A DNA stretch of 32,205 nucleotides from an uncultured Acidimicrobiales bacterium (lineage in GTDB: Bacteria > Actinomycetota > Acidimicrobiia > Acidimicrobiales > CALAML01), in assembly GCA_937925845.1 (NCBI GenBank), contig CALAML010000270.1, forward strand, positions 1 to 32,205, read 5' to 3'. The position numbers and the translations under genes are program-made. Under the pieces are notes generated by a model that was not told the origin of the DNA, did not search any database, and saw only the letters and a program-made list of their open reading frames with translations. Position 1 is the first letter of the stretch, and each line of letters opens with the position of its first letter. This document shows positions 1 through 9,698 of the stretch, one piece after another.

Positions 1-116
1 GCGAACACTCCAATACCCCCAATGGTGGCACCCCGGTAGCTGCCGGCCAGCGCCAGTCCGATCCCGATCACCACCACGGCCACCGTCGAGGCCCAGTACA
101 CAGAGTTCTTCCCCAT
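1..116 (-). CDS. Partial small membrane protein (N-terminus only)
   Basis: An open frame begins at an ATG at 116-114 and runs off the left edge, so only about 38 residues are visible. After a short polar start (MGKNSVYW) there is a long hydrophobic run of Ala, Val, Ile, Gly and Leu with no charge until a Ser-Tyr-Arg, then another Gly/Ile/Val-rich run. This looks like one or two membrane segments or an uncleaved signal anchor. A GAAG two bases before the ATG is too close to be a good ribosome site. The family cannot be recognised from this fragment. It has the same orientation as the next gene, from which it is separated by a repeat cluster. Confidence 0.5.
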   Translation of the reverse strand, partial: MGKNSVYWASTVAVVVIGIGLALAGSYRGATIGGIGVF

Positions 117-210
117 GTCTTCGTGTCTACCGCAGCCCCACCACCGACGCGAACCCCAACTGGATTTTGTCAGTTGACTCGTTTCAGGCGGTACCACCTG
201 CGGTCGGCGG

Positions 211-257
211 AAATGTCGGTGCTGGACGCTGATTATTCGTGCTGGGCGCCGTCATTT
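211..257 (-). repeat. 47-bp palindromic repeat, copy A1
   Basis: The outer arms are AAATGTCGG and CCGTCATTT (one mismatch in the palindrome). The middle holds GATTATTC, the reverse complement of the GAATAATC centre of the copies near 28 and 29 kb, so this copy is inverted relative to them. TGCTGGACGC and TGCTGGGCGC flank the centre as a direct repeat. It lies beyond the 3' end of the macroglobulin gene. Confidence 0.8.
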
Positions 258-281
258 CGGGTGGGCCAGGTGAGGGTTGGG

Positions 282-328
282 AAATGTCGGTGGTGGACGC
301 TGATTATTCGTGCTGGGCGCCGTCATTT
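282..328 (-). repeat. 47-bp palindromic repeat, copy A2
   Basis: It differs from copy A1 at a single base (TGGTGG for TGCTGG) and has the same arms and GATTATTC centre. It starts 71 bp after A1. Confidence 0.8.
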
Positions 329-342
329 CGGATGGGGCGGGC

Positions 343-389
343 TGGGGTCGGTGCTGGACGCGCATATTTGGTGCTGGGCGCCGACATTT
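343..389 (-). repeat. 47-bp palindromic repeat, decayed copy A3
   Basis: The right arm CCGACATTT and the GTGCTGGGCG block are intact. The left arm has decayed (TGGGGTCGG for AAATGTCGG) and the centre is altered. It starts 61 bp after A2, the same period as in the dimers near 28.1 and 29.2 kb. It is followed by CGGACTGGTTCGG, close to the linker used in those dimers. Confidence 0.65.
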
Positions 390-425
390 CGGACTGGTTC
401 GGACTGGTTTGGATGGACCGGGCTG

Positions 426-3400
426 CTACTCGATGACTACCTTGTCGCTGGCTGAGCGGCCGAAGGTTTCTGGGGCGTAGATTTCTTCGGCTTTAGCTGG
501 TGGTACTACGAAGTCGCCCGGGGTTGTGGCCCTGGCTAGGTAGGTGTATTCATACACGCCACCGCCCACTAGCGAGGCGTAGGCCTCGGTGCGATCGTCC
601 CGCAGATTTTCGTGCTCGTACCAGCGCCACCAGGGACGGATCGTGGTGACGGTGGGGTCGATGCCGATCTCCTCGCCGAGCTGGCGAATGTCTTCATCGT
701 CCATCCCGTCGACGTCGAAACCCTCCTCGGCCAACGCGGCTCGGATGGCATCGAGGTCGATGGCCGGGGTGAAGTCGCCAGTCACGGCCAGCTCCGGGTT
801 CAGCGACTCGAGACCGGCGGCCAGTGGATCGATCAGCATCACGTGGGTGCGCCGACTGTCGGCCACCATGGTGAGGCGGATCCGGATATTGGCGCCAGCC
901 TTGATGCGCCATGTGCCATCGTCATCGCGGCTCACATCGTCGACGTCGTCGACGGCAAAGTATTCACGCTCCACCACAAACCCCCGATCCAAAGCATCAA
1001 GCTCCAGATCGTCCGGGGCATAGTCGAGACCGAGTCGGTAGTAGAGACGACCGACACCCTCCTTCGACAGCACCAGCGGCGAATCGTCGCCGGCTCCATC
1101 GATCAGCTCGGCCATGGTGATGGTGGTCTCGTTGCGGTCGGTGACCCGTCCCTGGTACTCATGCTCGCCGGCGTACAGATCGCCGAGCCAGATCCGGGCC
1201 ACAAAGTCCGGGTCCTGAGCCTCGAAGGTGTCGAAGTAGTTCTTCAACGCCAATAGGATGAAGGTGTTCTCCTGGATGTTGGCCCATCGCCCGGTGTTGC
1301 GGCGTTGGTTCCCCAGCAGTCCGGCCACCACCTTGGGGATCAACCCGTTGTCGGGATCCTCGGTGATCAGGGAGTTGAGGATCACGCCGTCGGTCCGGCG
1401 ATCCGAGGCGAGGATCAGATAGGCGTCCTCGCCGTAGTCGGTGGTGAAGGTGGCTGCACCGGCATTCTCGTTGGCCCGGTTGGCAAACAGCCTGGCGATC
1501 TCGTCGCGGATGGCCTGGTCGTCGATCACCGGCCACAGGGCGGCGATGGCGTCGAGCTCCATTTCGTCGGCGGCCCGGTTGTAGAGCTCGGTGGCGGCGT
1601 CGGTGTCACGGTCGCCGGCCAGGAATCGAACGTGGAGGGCGTAGGCGGTCAGCGCCCATCGCACCTCCTGGGGCCAGTCGTTGGGAATTCGGTTGCGGAT
1701 ATCGCTCAGGTAGCCCTGGGCCCGATCAAAGGCCTGATCGGGAACCGCGTAGCCGGCGTCGCGAGCCAGCACCATGGCATGGGCCGCCTGGATCGACACG
1801 TATGGACTGGATCGACCATCACGACGCCAGTAGCTGAAGCCCCCGTCGTTGTTCTGCAGCTGCACCAGGTTTTCGATGTCGGAGGCCACCACCGCTTCGA
1901 ACTCGGCCGGCGTCGGCACGTCCTTGGCATCAAAGGCCTCCAGCACCTCGCGCAGGGCGGCGATAGTCATGATTCGGCTGGCGAAGCCATCGGCGGTGGC
2001 GTAGTCGTACTCCTCGACATAGATCAACGTGTCGGTCAGCGCCTGCAGCGCCGTACTCGACGTGTTTACCTCGAGGCCACCAAACTGAGGCACCACTCCC
2101 TCGGGCGGCTGCACGGTCTGCAGTACGGTGCCGTCGTCGACCACGCCGTAGGTGGCGAAGGCCTCGGTGGTCACCGGCGTGTACACCGGCAGCGTCGTGA
2201 TGGCGGCATCGCCGAGGTCACCCGCGGCTGCGGCCACCCGGAATGATGCGGTGCCGACGTTGGCGGCTTCAGCCGGGAACCGCACCTCCCTGCGGTCGTT
2301 GGCCGGCACCGATACCCTGCGGCCGGCGCCATCGGTGAGCGTCAGGTTTGAGGTTTCGATGGCGACATCAACTTCGAGGTCGTCATCGGTCTGGTTCTGC
2401 ACCACCACCGGCAGTTCGAAGGTGTCGCCAAAGTTCAAGAACCGGGGCGCCGACGGGCGCACCATCAGCGGAAGCCGAGCGGTGATGTTCGACTCACCCG
2501 AACCGAAACGATCGACACCGTCGACGGCCACCACCATTACCCGGTAGCGGGTAAGGCTGTCGGGAAGGGGCACGTCTATCGTGGCCTTGCCGTTGGCGTC
2601 GGTGGTCACGTCGGGGGCAAAGACAGCCAAGGCGTTGAAGTTCTCCCGAACCTCGATGTTGGGATCGCCACCATCACTATCCGGGTTTCCCTCCTGCTTG
2701 GTCCGGTTCGCCGCAATCGTGGTCGTTACCGGACCGGACTGTGGTTCCAGTGCTGCGTCTGCGGTGCTAAAGGCGGCGTCGCCTTCCTCCATGGCTTCGT
2801 CGTCGCCGTCACCTCCACCGCCACCGGCTTGAGCTACGCGCTCGCCATCGCTTCCGAACAGATCGTCCGGGTTGGTCAACACCACGGTGTTGCGGCTGTA
2901 GTCGGTGCGGATGTCGGCGGGGATCGGCCGGTAGAAGATGTCGAGCGGGTCGGGCAGTTCGTAGTTGCTCAGCGCCAGGATCGCTTCATCAGCAACCACC
3001 ACCGCCAGGTTGGCGTCGGCGAGGGCTTGGCCATCGGCATCGGTCACGGTGACCTCAAGGGAAGTGTCATTGCCGGGGATGACAAACTCGTCAGCCGGAG
3101 TGGCGGTGACTTCGAGGGTCCGGGCTGCGGGCGGTACCGACAGGGTCATCCGAGCGGTGGCGAAGGCTGGACGGTCGGGAGCATCCGCAATCGGGTCGCC
3201 CTGATCGTTCACCCGATCGCTGGCTCCTACCACATCGATCTGCACATGCAGGTTGGGGATGTGGTCGTCGGTGATGGGAATTTCCGCCACCCCGGTGCCG
3301 TCAGCGACCTCGAAACGAATGTTGTCGATCACCCCGTTGCGAGCGAGGGTAATCAGACCCTCACCGTCATCGATCGGGGACTGCACCAGGATCTCGGCCG

Positions 3401-6400
3401 TGTCACCGGGGGCGTAGGTCTCAGCATCGGGAACAAGGATCAAGTCCTCCAGCTCGACGTTGCGCACCGGCTGGCGGTCGCCGCCGGAAACCCAACGGGT
3501 CAGCTGACTGCGAGAGGCGTTTCCGGCGTCGTCAGCCACCACCGCAGAGATTCGGAACTCGCCGCCGCCCTCGGTGTCGAAGGAACAGGTCACCGGTCCG
3601 TTGTTGGTCGAGGTGACGTCGCAGGTCTGGATGTCGACCGGCTCGTTGGTCCACTCACCATTCTCGAAACGACCCTCGAGACGACCGGCTTCCACGGTCA
3701 TTGGCCGATCGGCTGCCGCCTCGCCGTCGATGTCGACCACGATCAACTCGATCTCGAGCGGCTCACCTTCGCGGACATAGGTGCGATCGCTGCGCAGGCC
3801 CACGTAGTACTCGCCCGGATGCACCAACATGTTGGTGGTCGAGGACCACTGCTGGCGGTTCACGTCGGTCACCGAAGCCTGAGCCGAAACCGAAGTGGGC
3901 TGGCCGTCGCCCTCGCCTTCAAAGTCAATCTGCACAAAGTGATCGCCGCCACCGTTGGTGACCCCACTGAAGCGCTCGACCTTCGGCTCTTCCTCCGGGC
4001 CGAAACCGCCAAAGCCGAAATCGTCGTCGAACCCACCCCCGAACCCGCCACCGAAACGGCCACCGAATCCTTCGTCGAAGCCGCCGAACCACCACGGCCG
4101 CCAGATACCGAAGCTGAAGTCGGGGTTGTTGGGCGGGGTGTAGGAAGCGGTGGAGGTAGTGACCTGCCAGTCGACCGGAGCGCCGGGCAGCGGGCCACCG
4201 GAGAAGTAGTTGGCCTCGACCCCAACCGTCGCCGGAGCGCCAAGAATGTGGGGCGCGGGGGTGATGGTCGAGGCCGTGACCTCAAACTCGGGCCGGCGAA
4301 AGTCCTGAATCTGGAACGAGTGCCGATGGTCGGACCGGCCACCCTGCAGGTTGGGCACACCTTGAACCACAAAGTGGATCACGGCCTGACCCGAGTTGGC
4401 GGCCTCGGGGATGTCGATGCTGAGATCAAAGCCGCCAAGGGCATCGATCTCGAGGGTCTCGGCCGCCAGCTCGTTGCCCTGGCGATCGGTAACGGCATAG
4501 CGGACCTTGGCGTCCGGGCCGAACAGGCCGAGCTGGGCATCGGAACCCAGCGACAGGCCCCGCACCCAACCCTTGACCCGGGCCGTCTCGCCCGGCTTGT
4601 AGGTCTGGCGGTCGTCGAAGACGTACCAGATGGCGGTGTCCTGCATCTCACGGGACGACCACCAGCCCGAGATGAAGGCGGTGTCATCGCCGAGGCTCGC
4701 CACGAGTTGGGGCCGCCGGTTGGCGGTTTCGCGGGCGAGCGTGATCGTGGCCAGGCCCGACCCATCGCTGGAGTCCTCACCAACGAGCGCACCATCGCGA
4801 AGCTCCACCTCTACGCCCTCGAGCGGGGCGCCGGTGGAGAGATCGGTGATCCAGGCCACAAGTTGGGTGGAGTCAGAGATGGCGTCGACGGCGATATTGG
4901 TGGACTGCACCCACGCGATCGCGGGGCGATTCCGCCAGAAGAGGTCGTCCTGCGGGTTGAGGTCGGCGAGGCGACCGGTTGGTTTCACCACGACCACCCG
5001 ATGCCCGGGCTGGCCCGCAAAGGCGGCAGAGAGGTCGAGGCTGGTCTCGGTGAGCTCGTCCTCCTTGGCGGCGATGTCGACGTTAAACGAGGCGACGCGG
5101 TCCCAACCGGCCGGGATCGGTCGCGGGTTCTCTTCCCACTGGCCTTCCAGGTAGTTCTGGAACTCGTTCCAGTCCTGGGGATCCACCGAGTAGGCCTCGA
5201 TATCGACGTCGTCATGGTTGACGGTAAGAATCGGCAGGGTCGGGTTCTCCGCCAACGGGTCGAGGGTGATCAACGGCTGGTTGAACTCCCGCAGCCACGG
5301 CTCGGCATCGCGGATCTTGAATTCGATCTCGGTGTCGGAGCCGAGCGTCTGGCCAAAGGTGTCGGTCAGCTCCGCTGGCAGGGTGACGGTGTAGGTGGTC
5401 TGGCCCTTGGTGGCGCCACGGATCGAGATCTCCCACGGGTTGGCGAAGATCTGCTGGCCAGAGATCTCTGGCGAGACGGTGATGGTGTCAACGTCGAAGT
5501 CGCCAACGTCGAGCTCGTTGTTGAACCACATCGACAACGACTGACCTGGCTCGCAACGATTGGCACCCTGGCAGGACTGTCCCTCGACCTTCAATGGCGC
5601 ATAGGTGCGGGCCCGAAAGGTCTTGGCCTTTTCGTTGACGCGAGGTCCTTCGGCCGACGGAACGTCGGGACCAACGGTAATCACAATGGCCGAGTTCGGC
5701 TCCATCTCCTGCTCGGCCCGAAAGGCGATCCAGCGACCGTCGAGCAGCCCCTCAACCCGCTTGGCCACATCTTCGTCCTGGGCGATCTCGTCTTCGGTCG
5801 CCAGGCGAACGGCAAGATCCTCCGCAGCCACCTTCAGGTCCACCGCGGCCAAGGCATCGGCCGGGTCAACCCGCTGATCAAAGACGGCCACAAAGATCTG
5901 ATCGGTGGGAACCGAGTTGTCGCGGCTCGGAGTCACCGACATCACACCCGCCGGGGGAGTGGAGAAGGTAAAGCTGACCGCTTCCGCCAACTCGCCACCG
6001 GTTTCTGATGTGGTTCCGGCCGGCACCTCCACGGTGAAATCGGTGGCCATCGGAAGCCGATCAAAGAGCTCGGAGGTGGATTCGAAACGGAGCGTCTTCG
6101 TGCCCACCCACTGCCAGCGACCCTCGATCTCGGGGCTGACGCGCACCGGAACATCGAGTTCGTCGAGCGCTTCCAACGTGGCCAGCGGCACCATCGGCTG
6201 GTTGAAGGTCACGCTGAAATAGGGAGCGACAAGCACCTCGCCCTCGGGTTGGAATCGAACCACCTCGAGTGGTCCGTCGGCGACCTCCGGCGGTTCATCG
6301 CCACCGCCGTCGGGTGGGAACGGCGCGTCGATCGTCTCGCCAACCAACGGCGGCGGAAGGGTCTCCACCGGTCGCTTGAAGTCTTCGACATCATCGACGA

Positions 6401-6734
6401 TCTCCGACCAGGCCGGAAGCCGATCGACGACCCGAGCGATGTCATCGGCGTCGAGGAGGGTGCCGGTAACCACTTCAGTTGGCACCACTGCTTCGGTTTC
6501 GCCGGGATCACCCGCGCTCAGCTTCAACGACACCGGGGTGCCGGCATCAAAATCGCGCATCGCCACCTCTCCGTTCCCTCCACCGCTCCCATCACTGGAA
6601 TTCCCGCCGTCAGGGTTGTCGCCATCACCGCTGGCGTTCTCGCCCGAGCTACACGAGGCCCCAAGCACCACCACGGCAAGCAGGGCAAGCAGGAGGCGCA
6701 TGGCCAAAGTGCGGGATTTGAGTTGAGTTGGCAT
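426..6734 (-). CDS. Alpha-2-macroglobulin-like lipoprotein without thioester
   Basis: A 2,102-residue exported protein. The N-terminus has basic residues, a Leu/Ala/Val core and a lipobox-like end (LGASC, then Ser-Ser-Gly), followed by a Gly/Ser/Asp linker, so it is probably a lipoprotein. Ig-like macroglobulin domains follow, including an MG2-type segment near residue 700 (TYKPGETARVKGWVRG). Near 1365-1400 is the TDANGKATIDVPLPDSLTRY block typical of bacterial A2Ms, and after it an alpha-helical thioester-domain-like region (NNDGGFSYW). Where thioester A2Ms have Cys-x-Glu-Gln after Tyr-Pro-Tyr-Gly, this protein reads YDYATADG (near residue 1580), so the covalent trap is absent. Known bacterial A2Ms fall into thioester (YfhM-like) and thioester-less (YfaS-like) types; this resembles the latter. 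A Phe/Gly-rich insert lies near 875-917. GAGGG seven bases upstream supports the ATG at 6734 over the GTG one codon before. The likely role is protease or surface protection, by inference. Confidence 0.88.
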   Translation of the reverse strand: MPTQLKSRTLAMRLLLALLAVVVLGASCSSGENASGDGDNPDGGNSSDGSGGGNGEVAMRDFDAGTPVSLKLSAGDPGETEAVVPTEVVTGTLLDADDIARVVDRLPAWSEIVDDVEDFKRPVETLPPPLVGETIDAPFPPDGGGDEPPEVADGPLEVVRFQPEGEVLVAPYFSVTFNQPMVPLATLEALDELDVPVRVSPEIEGRWQWVGTKTLRFESTSELFDRLPMATDFTVEVPAGTTSETGGELAEAVSFTFSTPPAGVMSVTPSRDNSVPTDQIFVAVFDQRVDPADALAAVDLKVAAEDLAVRLATEDEIAQDEDVAKRVEGLLDGRWIAFRAEQEMEPNSAIVITVGPDVPSAEGPRVNEKAKTFRARTYAPLKVEGQSCQGANRCEPGQSLSMWFNNELDVGDFDVDTITVSPEISGQQIFANPWEISIRGATKGQTTYTVTLPAELTDTFGQTLGSDTEIEFKIRDAEPWLREFNQPLITLDPLAENPTLPILTVNHDDVDIEAYSVDPQDWNEFQNYLEGQWEENPRPIPAGWDRVASFNVDIAAKEDELTETSLDLSAAFAGQPGHRVVVVKPTGRLADLNPQDDLFWRNRPAIAWVQSTNIAVDAISDSTQLVAWITDLSTGAPLEGVEVELRDGALVGEDSSDGSGLATITLARETANRRPQLVASLGDDTAFISGWWSSREMQDTAIWYVFDDRQTYKPGETARVKGWVRGLSLGSDAQLGLFGPDAKVRYAVTDRQGNELAAETLEIDALGGFDLSIDIPEAANSGQAVIHFVVQGVPNLQGGRSDHRHSFQIQDFRRPEFEVTASTITPAPHILGAPATVGVEANYFSGGPLPGAPVDWQVTTSTASYTPPNNPDFSFGIWRPWWFGGFDEGFGGRFGGGFGGGFDDDFGFGGFGPEEEPKVERFSGVTNGGGDHFVQIDFEGEGDGQPTSVSAQASVTDVNRQQWSSTTNMLVHPGEYYVGLRSDRTYVREGEPLEIELIVVDIDGEAAADRPMTVEAGRLEGRFENGEWTNEPVDIQTCDVTSTNNGPVTCSFDTEGGGEFRISAVVADDAGNASRSQLTRWVSGGDRQPVRNVELEDLILVPDAETYAPGDTAEILVQSPIDDGEGLITLARNGVIDNIRFEVADGTGVAEIPITDDHIPNLHVQIDVVGASDRVNDQGDPIADAPDRPAFATARMTLSVPPAARTLEVTATPADEFVIPGNDTSLEVTVTDADGQALADANLAVVVADEAILALSNYELPDPLDIFYRPIPADIRTDYSRNTVVLTNPDDLFGSDGERVAQAGGGGGDGDDEAMEEGDAAFSTADAALEPQSGPVTTTIAANRTKQEGNPDSDGGDPNIEVRENFNALAVFAPDVTTDANGKATIDVPLPDSLTRYRVMVVAVDGVDRFGSGESNITARLPLMVRPSAPRFLNFGDTFELPVVVQNQTDDDLEVDVAIETSNLTLTDGAGRRVSVPANDRREVRFPAEAANVGTASFRVAAAAGDLGDAAITTLPVYTPVTTEAFATYGVVDDGTVLQTVQPPEGVVPQFGGLEVNTSSTALQALTDTLIYVEEYDYATADGFASRIMTIAALREVLEAFDAKDVPTPAEFEAVVASDIENLVQLQNNDGGFSYWRRDGRSSPYVSIQAAHAMVLARDAGYAVPDQAFDRAQGYLSDIRNRIPNDWPQEVRWALTAYALHVRFLAGDRDTDAATELYNRAADEMELDAIAALWPVIDDQAIRDEIARLFANRANENAGAATFTTDYGEDAYLILASDRRTDGVILNSLITEDPDNGLIPKVVAGLLGNQRRNTGRWANIQENTFILLALKNYFDTFEAQDPDFVARIWLGDLYAGEHEYQGRVTDRNETTITMAELIDGAGDDSPLVLSKEGVGRLYYRLGLDYAPDDLELDALDRGFVVEREYFAVDDVDDVSRDDDGTWRIKAGANIRIRLTMVADSRRTHVMLIDPLAAGLESLNPELAVTGDFTPAIDLDAIRAALAEEGFDVDGMDDEDIRQLGEEIGIDPTVTTIRPWWRWYEHENLRDDRTEAYASLVGGGVYEYTYLARATTPGDFVVPPAKAEEIYAPETFGRSASDKVVIE

Positions 6735-6875
6735 CACGGAGCCCTCGGCTGTTCATCGGACGGTCGCCGTAAGACGCTCCGGCGCCCCGACCGGTTCCCA
6801 GTAATTCCAACTTTCCCACGGCCGCCTGCAGTCACACCGGATTCAATCACGGGCGCCGGCGCAAGCATGGCTGGG

Positions 6876-9596
6876 TCAAGCGTTTCGAGAGAAGTGGTCG
6901 ACAACATCGTTCGGGGGCAGGTCAGCTTCTTCGACCGAGGCCGCCCGCCACGCCTCGAGAAACTCGGGCACCTCGTCGGGCTCAATGGATCGGCTGTACA
7001 ACCACCCCTGGAAGTGGTGGGCCCCCATCTCGGTCAACATTCGAGCCTGCAGCGGCGTTTCGACGCCCTCAGCCACGATGGTGGCGCCCAGCATCTGACC
7101 GGTGTTGATGCACAGCCGCACCAGCGCCTCCTCCTGGCCGTGAGGATCGGTCATGTTGGCCACAAAGCTGCGATCGATCTTGATGATGTCGATCGGCAAG
7201 TAGCGCAGATGGGTGATGGCGGAATAGCCGGTGCCGAAGTCGTCGATCGCCACCCGAACCCCGCGCTCGCGCAGCTGCCGTAGCTGGGCACCGGCCAGCT
7301 CGAGGTTCTCGAGCAACGATGTCTCCGTAATCTCGATCGTGAGTCGTCGTGGGTCGATGCCGTGAGCGACCAGTGGGTCGAGGATGTCGGACTGGAAGGT
7401 GGGTACGTTCAGATGGCGACTCGAGATGTTGACGGCGATCTTCAAGTCGGTCAGCTCGGGGTGAATCGCATCCCACTCGGCCAACTGGCTGGCGACCGCC
7501 TGGACCACCCAACGGTCGACGGTGGTAATCACCTCGCTGCGTTCGGCGTTAGCGATGAACTCGTCGGGCATCACCAAGCCCAGCTTCGGATGATCCCAGC
7601 GGATGAGCGATTCCAGCGAGACGATCTCGCCCGCGGCGTTCACGATCGGCTGATACTCCATACGGAACTGATCGGCCTCGGCCGCAACCAGGATGTCGGT
7701 GGTGAGCTCACGGGTACGGTCGGCTTCGGCCAGGAGCTCCTCGGTGCAGAGGACCACCTGGTTTCGGCCCGCACCCTTGGCCGCGTAGGCCGCAGTATCG
7801 GCTTCACGCAACATCGACGTGACCGTTGAGTCAGGCTTGGAGGTGGTCACACCGATGCTGGCGCTCACCGAGATGGGCACGCCGTTGGGCAACGTATAGG
7901 ACTCCGACATGGCATCGCGCACGCGCTCGCCCATCCGCAGTGCCTCCTCGGTGTTGGTACCCGCCCCGAGAATCACCACAAACTCATCCCCACCGATGCG
8001 AGAGACCCGATCGTGCTGACGGCAGAGTCCCCGCAAGCGCCTGGACAGCTCCTGCAGCAGATGGTCGCCTACCGGATGACCGTGGCCGTCGTTAATGGTT
8101 TTGAAGCCATCAAGATCGACAAACATCACGACTACGTCGGCGGCATCGGCGTCGACCAACAACTCCTCGAGATACTTCACTGCGGCCGATCGGTTGGGTA
8201 GACCGGTCAGGCCATCGTGGGTTGCCTCCCAGGCGGCCTCGGCCTGCAGGGCACGGCGTTCCTGGATCGAATTCGACAGGCGATCAATCACACCCTTCAT
8301 TGAGTGGCCCATCCGTCCGGGGGCAACCTGGGCCAGGTCGGGATGTTCGATGTCGCCGTCGGACAGGGCAACGACCTGTCGGCGGATCAGGTCGAAGTTG
8401 GCTCCGGCTTCCGAGATAGCGGTACCGGCCAGAAACACTTCCCTTGGCCCGGTTGGGGAGGCAATCGAGGCGCCGTCGCTCCGGAGCGAGCGGGCGCTGA
8501 GAGCCAACTGGCGAATCGAACGACTGATCAGACGAGCGGCCAGCAGGGTCGCGGCCAGCGTGAGTGAACCGATCATCAACAGAAGGTTTCGATTCCGAGC
8601 GATCTTGCGGTTGGCGGTGTCCTCCAGATCGGTTGCTGCGGCGATCACCTCGTCGCCGGCATCGATCGTGAAGTTCTGCCACTGCTGGCGACTCTCGATC
8701 AACAGTGGAGCCAGCTCGCGAATGGTGCCCGGGTTCTCCAACGTGGAGCTAATCGGATTCTCATCGGTGGCGGTGGTGCCGCTGGTCAGGCTCGCCTCGA
8801 TCTCAGCATCGATCAGGGCCCAGAACTCTCGGACCTCATCAGAGCCGGCGACCTTTACGTATCGTTCGAAGAGCGGGGTGTCGACCAAGCCCTGACGGAG
8901 CTCGGCCTGAGCCCGGATGTAGTCGGTTCGATGGGAGATGAGCTTTTCCATCTCAATGGCGGCCAGCGCCGGATCGGTCTCGATGCGAAACCCGTTCCAG
9001 TTCTCCCAGCCACCACCGATGGCGATCTCAGCCTCAGCCGCCATCTCCACCATTCGAGTCGCTCGGACGACGCTTTCACCGCCAGGCCGCGCTACTGCCA
9101 AGTCGACAAGTTTGGTTGACAGGGCCCGACCGTCGGCGTCGATTTTGTCGATCAACTCGTGGTAGGCCCGATTGAGGGTGAGCGGGTCGACGGTGCTCGC
9201 CCGAAGTTCAGCAAGTTCGTCGCGAAACTCGGGGCGAAGCACGGCGTCGCTTCGGGCTGCGGTGTTGGCCACAATCTGGTCGAGGTCGATGCCGGTTTGG
9301 TCGATTACCACCTCGTTTGAGACGCCGAGCTTTTCCACCTCGACGGCGGCGGCCTGCCAGTTCACTTCTTCGTCGAGGGCGGCGACGGTCAGCGTCACCT
9401 CAACCCGATCCTCTACGACAGGAACGATTTGTTGCACCGCCGCTCGTTCGGTGTTGGCGGCTCGCAGGTTTGAATAAATCTGAAGCCCAAGCACCGAAAG
9501 CGGGAGCAGGACCAAAAAGAGCTGCGCGGTGAAGACGCTGGGCCGCCACATTCGCAGGCGCGATTGAGCGCCTTTCGCGTCTGCACTCCGGTCCAT
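6876..9596 (-). CDS. Membrane GGDEF-EAL protein (c-di-GMP turnover)
   Basis: A sensor protein of about 906 residues. One membrane helix lies near residues 20-43 and a second near 340-362. The roughly 300-residue region between them is helical, presumably extracytoplasmic, and may be a nitrate-sensor-like input domain. A HAMP-like linker follows. The GGDEF domain is complete, with GGDEF at 535-539 and the inhibitory-site motif RQHD (526-529) exactly five residues before it, so diguanylate cyclase activity with product inhibition is expected. The EAL domain keeps the NxS motif, ITETSLLEN, DDFGTGYS and VAEGVET, but its signature reads ESL (662-664) instead of EAL; the catalytic Glu is present. 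Phosphodiesterase activity is possible. A GTG two codons upstream is an alternative start; neither start has a clear ribosome site. The input ligand is unknown. Confidence 0.9.
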   Translation of the reverse strand: MDRSADAKGAQSRLRMWRPSVFTAQLFLVLLPLSVLGLQIYSNLRAANTERAAVQQIVPVVEDRVEVTLTVAALDEEVNWQAAAVEVEKLGVSNEVVIDQTGIDLDQIVANTAARSDAVLRPEFRDELAELRASTVDPLTLNRAYHELIDKIDADGRALSTKLVDLAVARPGGESVVRATRMVEMAAEAEIAIGGGWENWNGFRIETDPALAAIEMEKLISHRTDYIRAQAELRQGLVDTPLFERYVKVAGSDEVREFWALIDAEIEASLTSGTTATDENPISSTLENPGTIRELAPLLIESRQQWQNFTIDAGDEVIAAATDLEDTANRKIARNRNLLLMIGSLTLAATLLAARLISRSIRQLALSARSLRSDGASIASPTGPREVFLAGTAISEAGANFDLIRRQVVALSDGDIEHPDLAQVAPGRMGHSMKGVIDRLSNSIQERRALQAEAAWEATHDGLTGLPNRSAAVKYLEELLVDADAADVVVMFVDLDGFKTINDGHGHPVGDHLLQELSRRLRGLCRQHDRVSRIGGDEFVVILGAGTNTEEALRMGERVRDAMSESYTLPNGVPISVSASIGVTTSKPDSTVTSMLREADTAAYAAKGAGRNQVVLCTEELLAEADRTRELTTDILVAAEADQFRMEYQPIVNAAGEIVSLESLIRWDHPKLGLVMPDEFIANAERSEVITTVDRWVVQAVASQLAEWDAIHPELTDLKIAVNISSRHLNVPTFQSDILDPLVAHGIDPRRLTIEITETSLLENLELAGAQLRQLRERGVRVAIDDFGTGYSAITHLRYLPIDIIKIDRSFVANMTDPHGQEEALVRLCINTGQMLGATIVAEGVETPLQARMLTEMGAHHFQGWLYSRSIEPDEVPEFLEAWRAASVEEADLPPNDVVDHFSRNA

Positions 9597-9698
9597 TGCC
9601 ACTGTTATGCGATCGACGCATTTTTGCTGGGTGTTTAGTGGGTATCCCTTAACATCGTTTGTTTCCGTTGACCACGCCCCAGCAGACGTGCTTTTTTC

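Noticed and set aside
123-455. Short plus-strand frames with repeated peptides such as DADYSCWAPSF
   Set aside because: They are translations of the 47-bp palindromic repeats, without ribosome sites or other coding support.
2829-6008. A 1,059-codon plus-strand open frame
   Set aside because: It is antisense to the macroglobulin gene, lacks recognisable domains and arises from the GC-rich codon pattern of the real gene.
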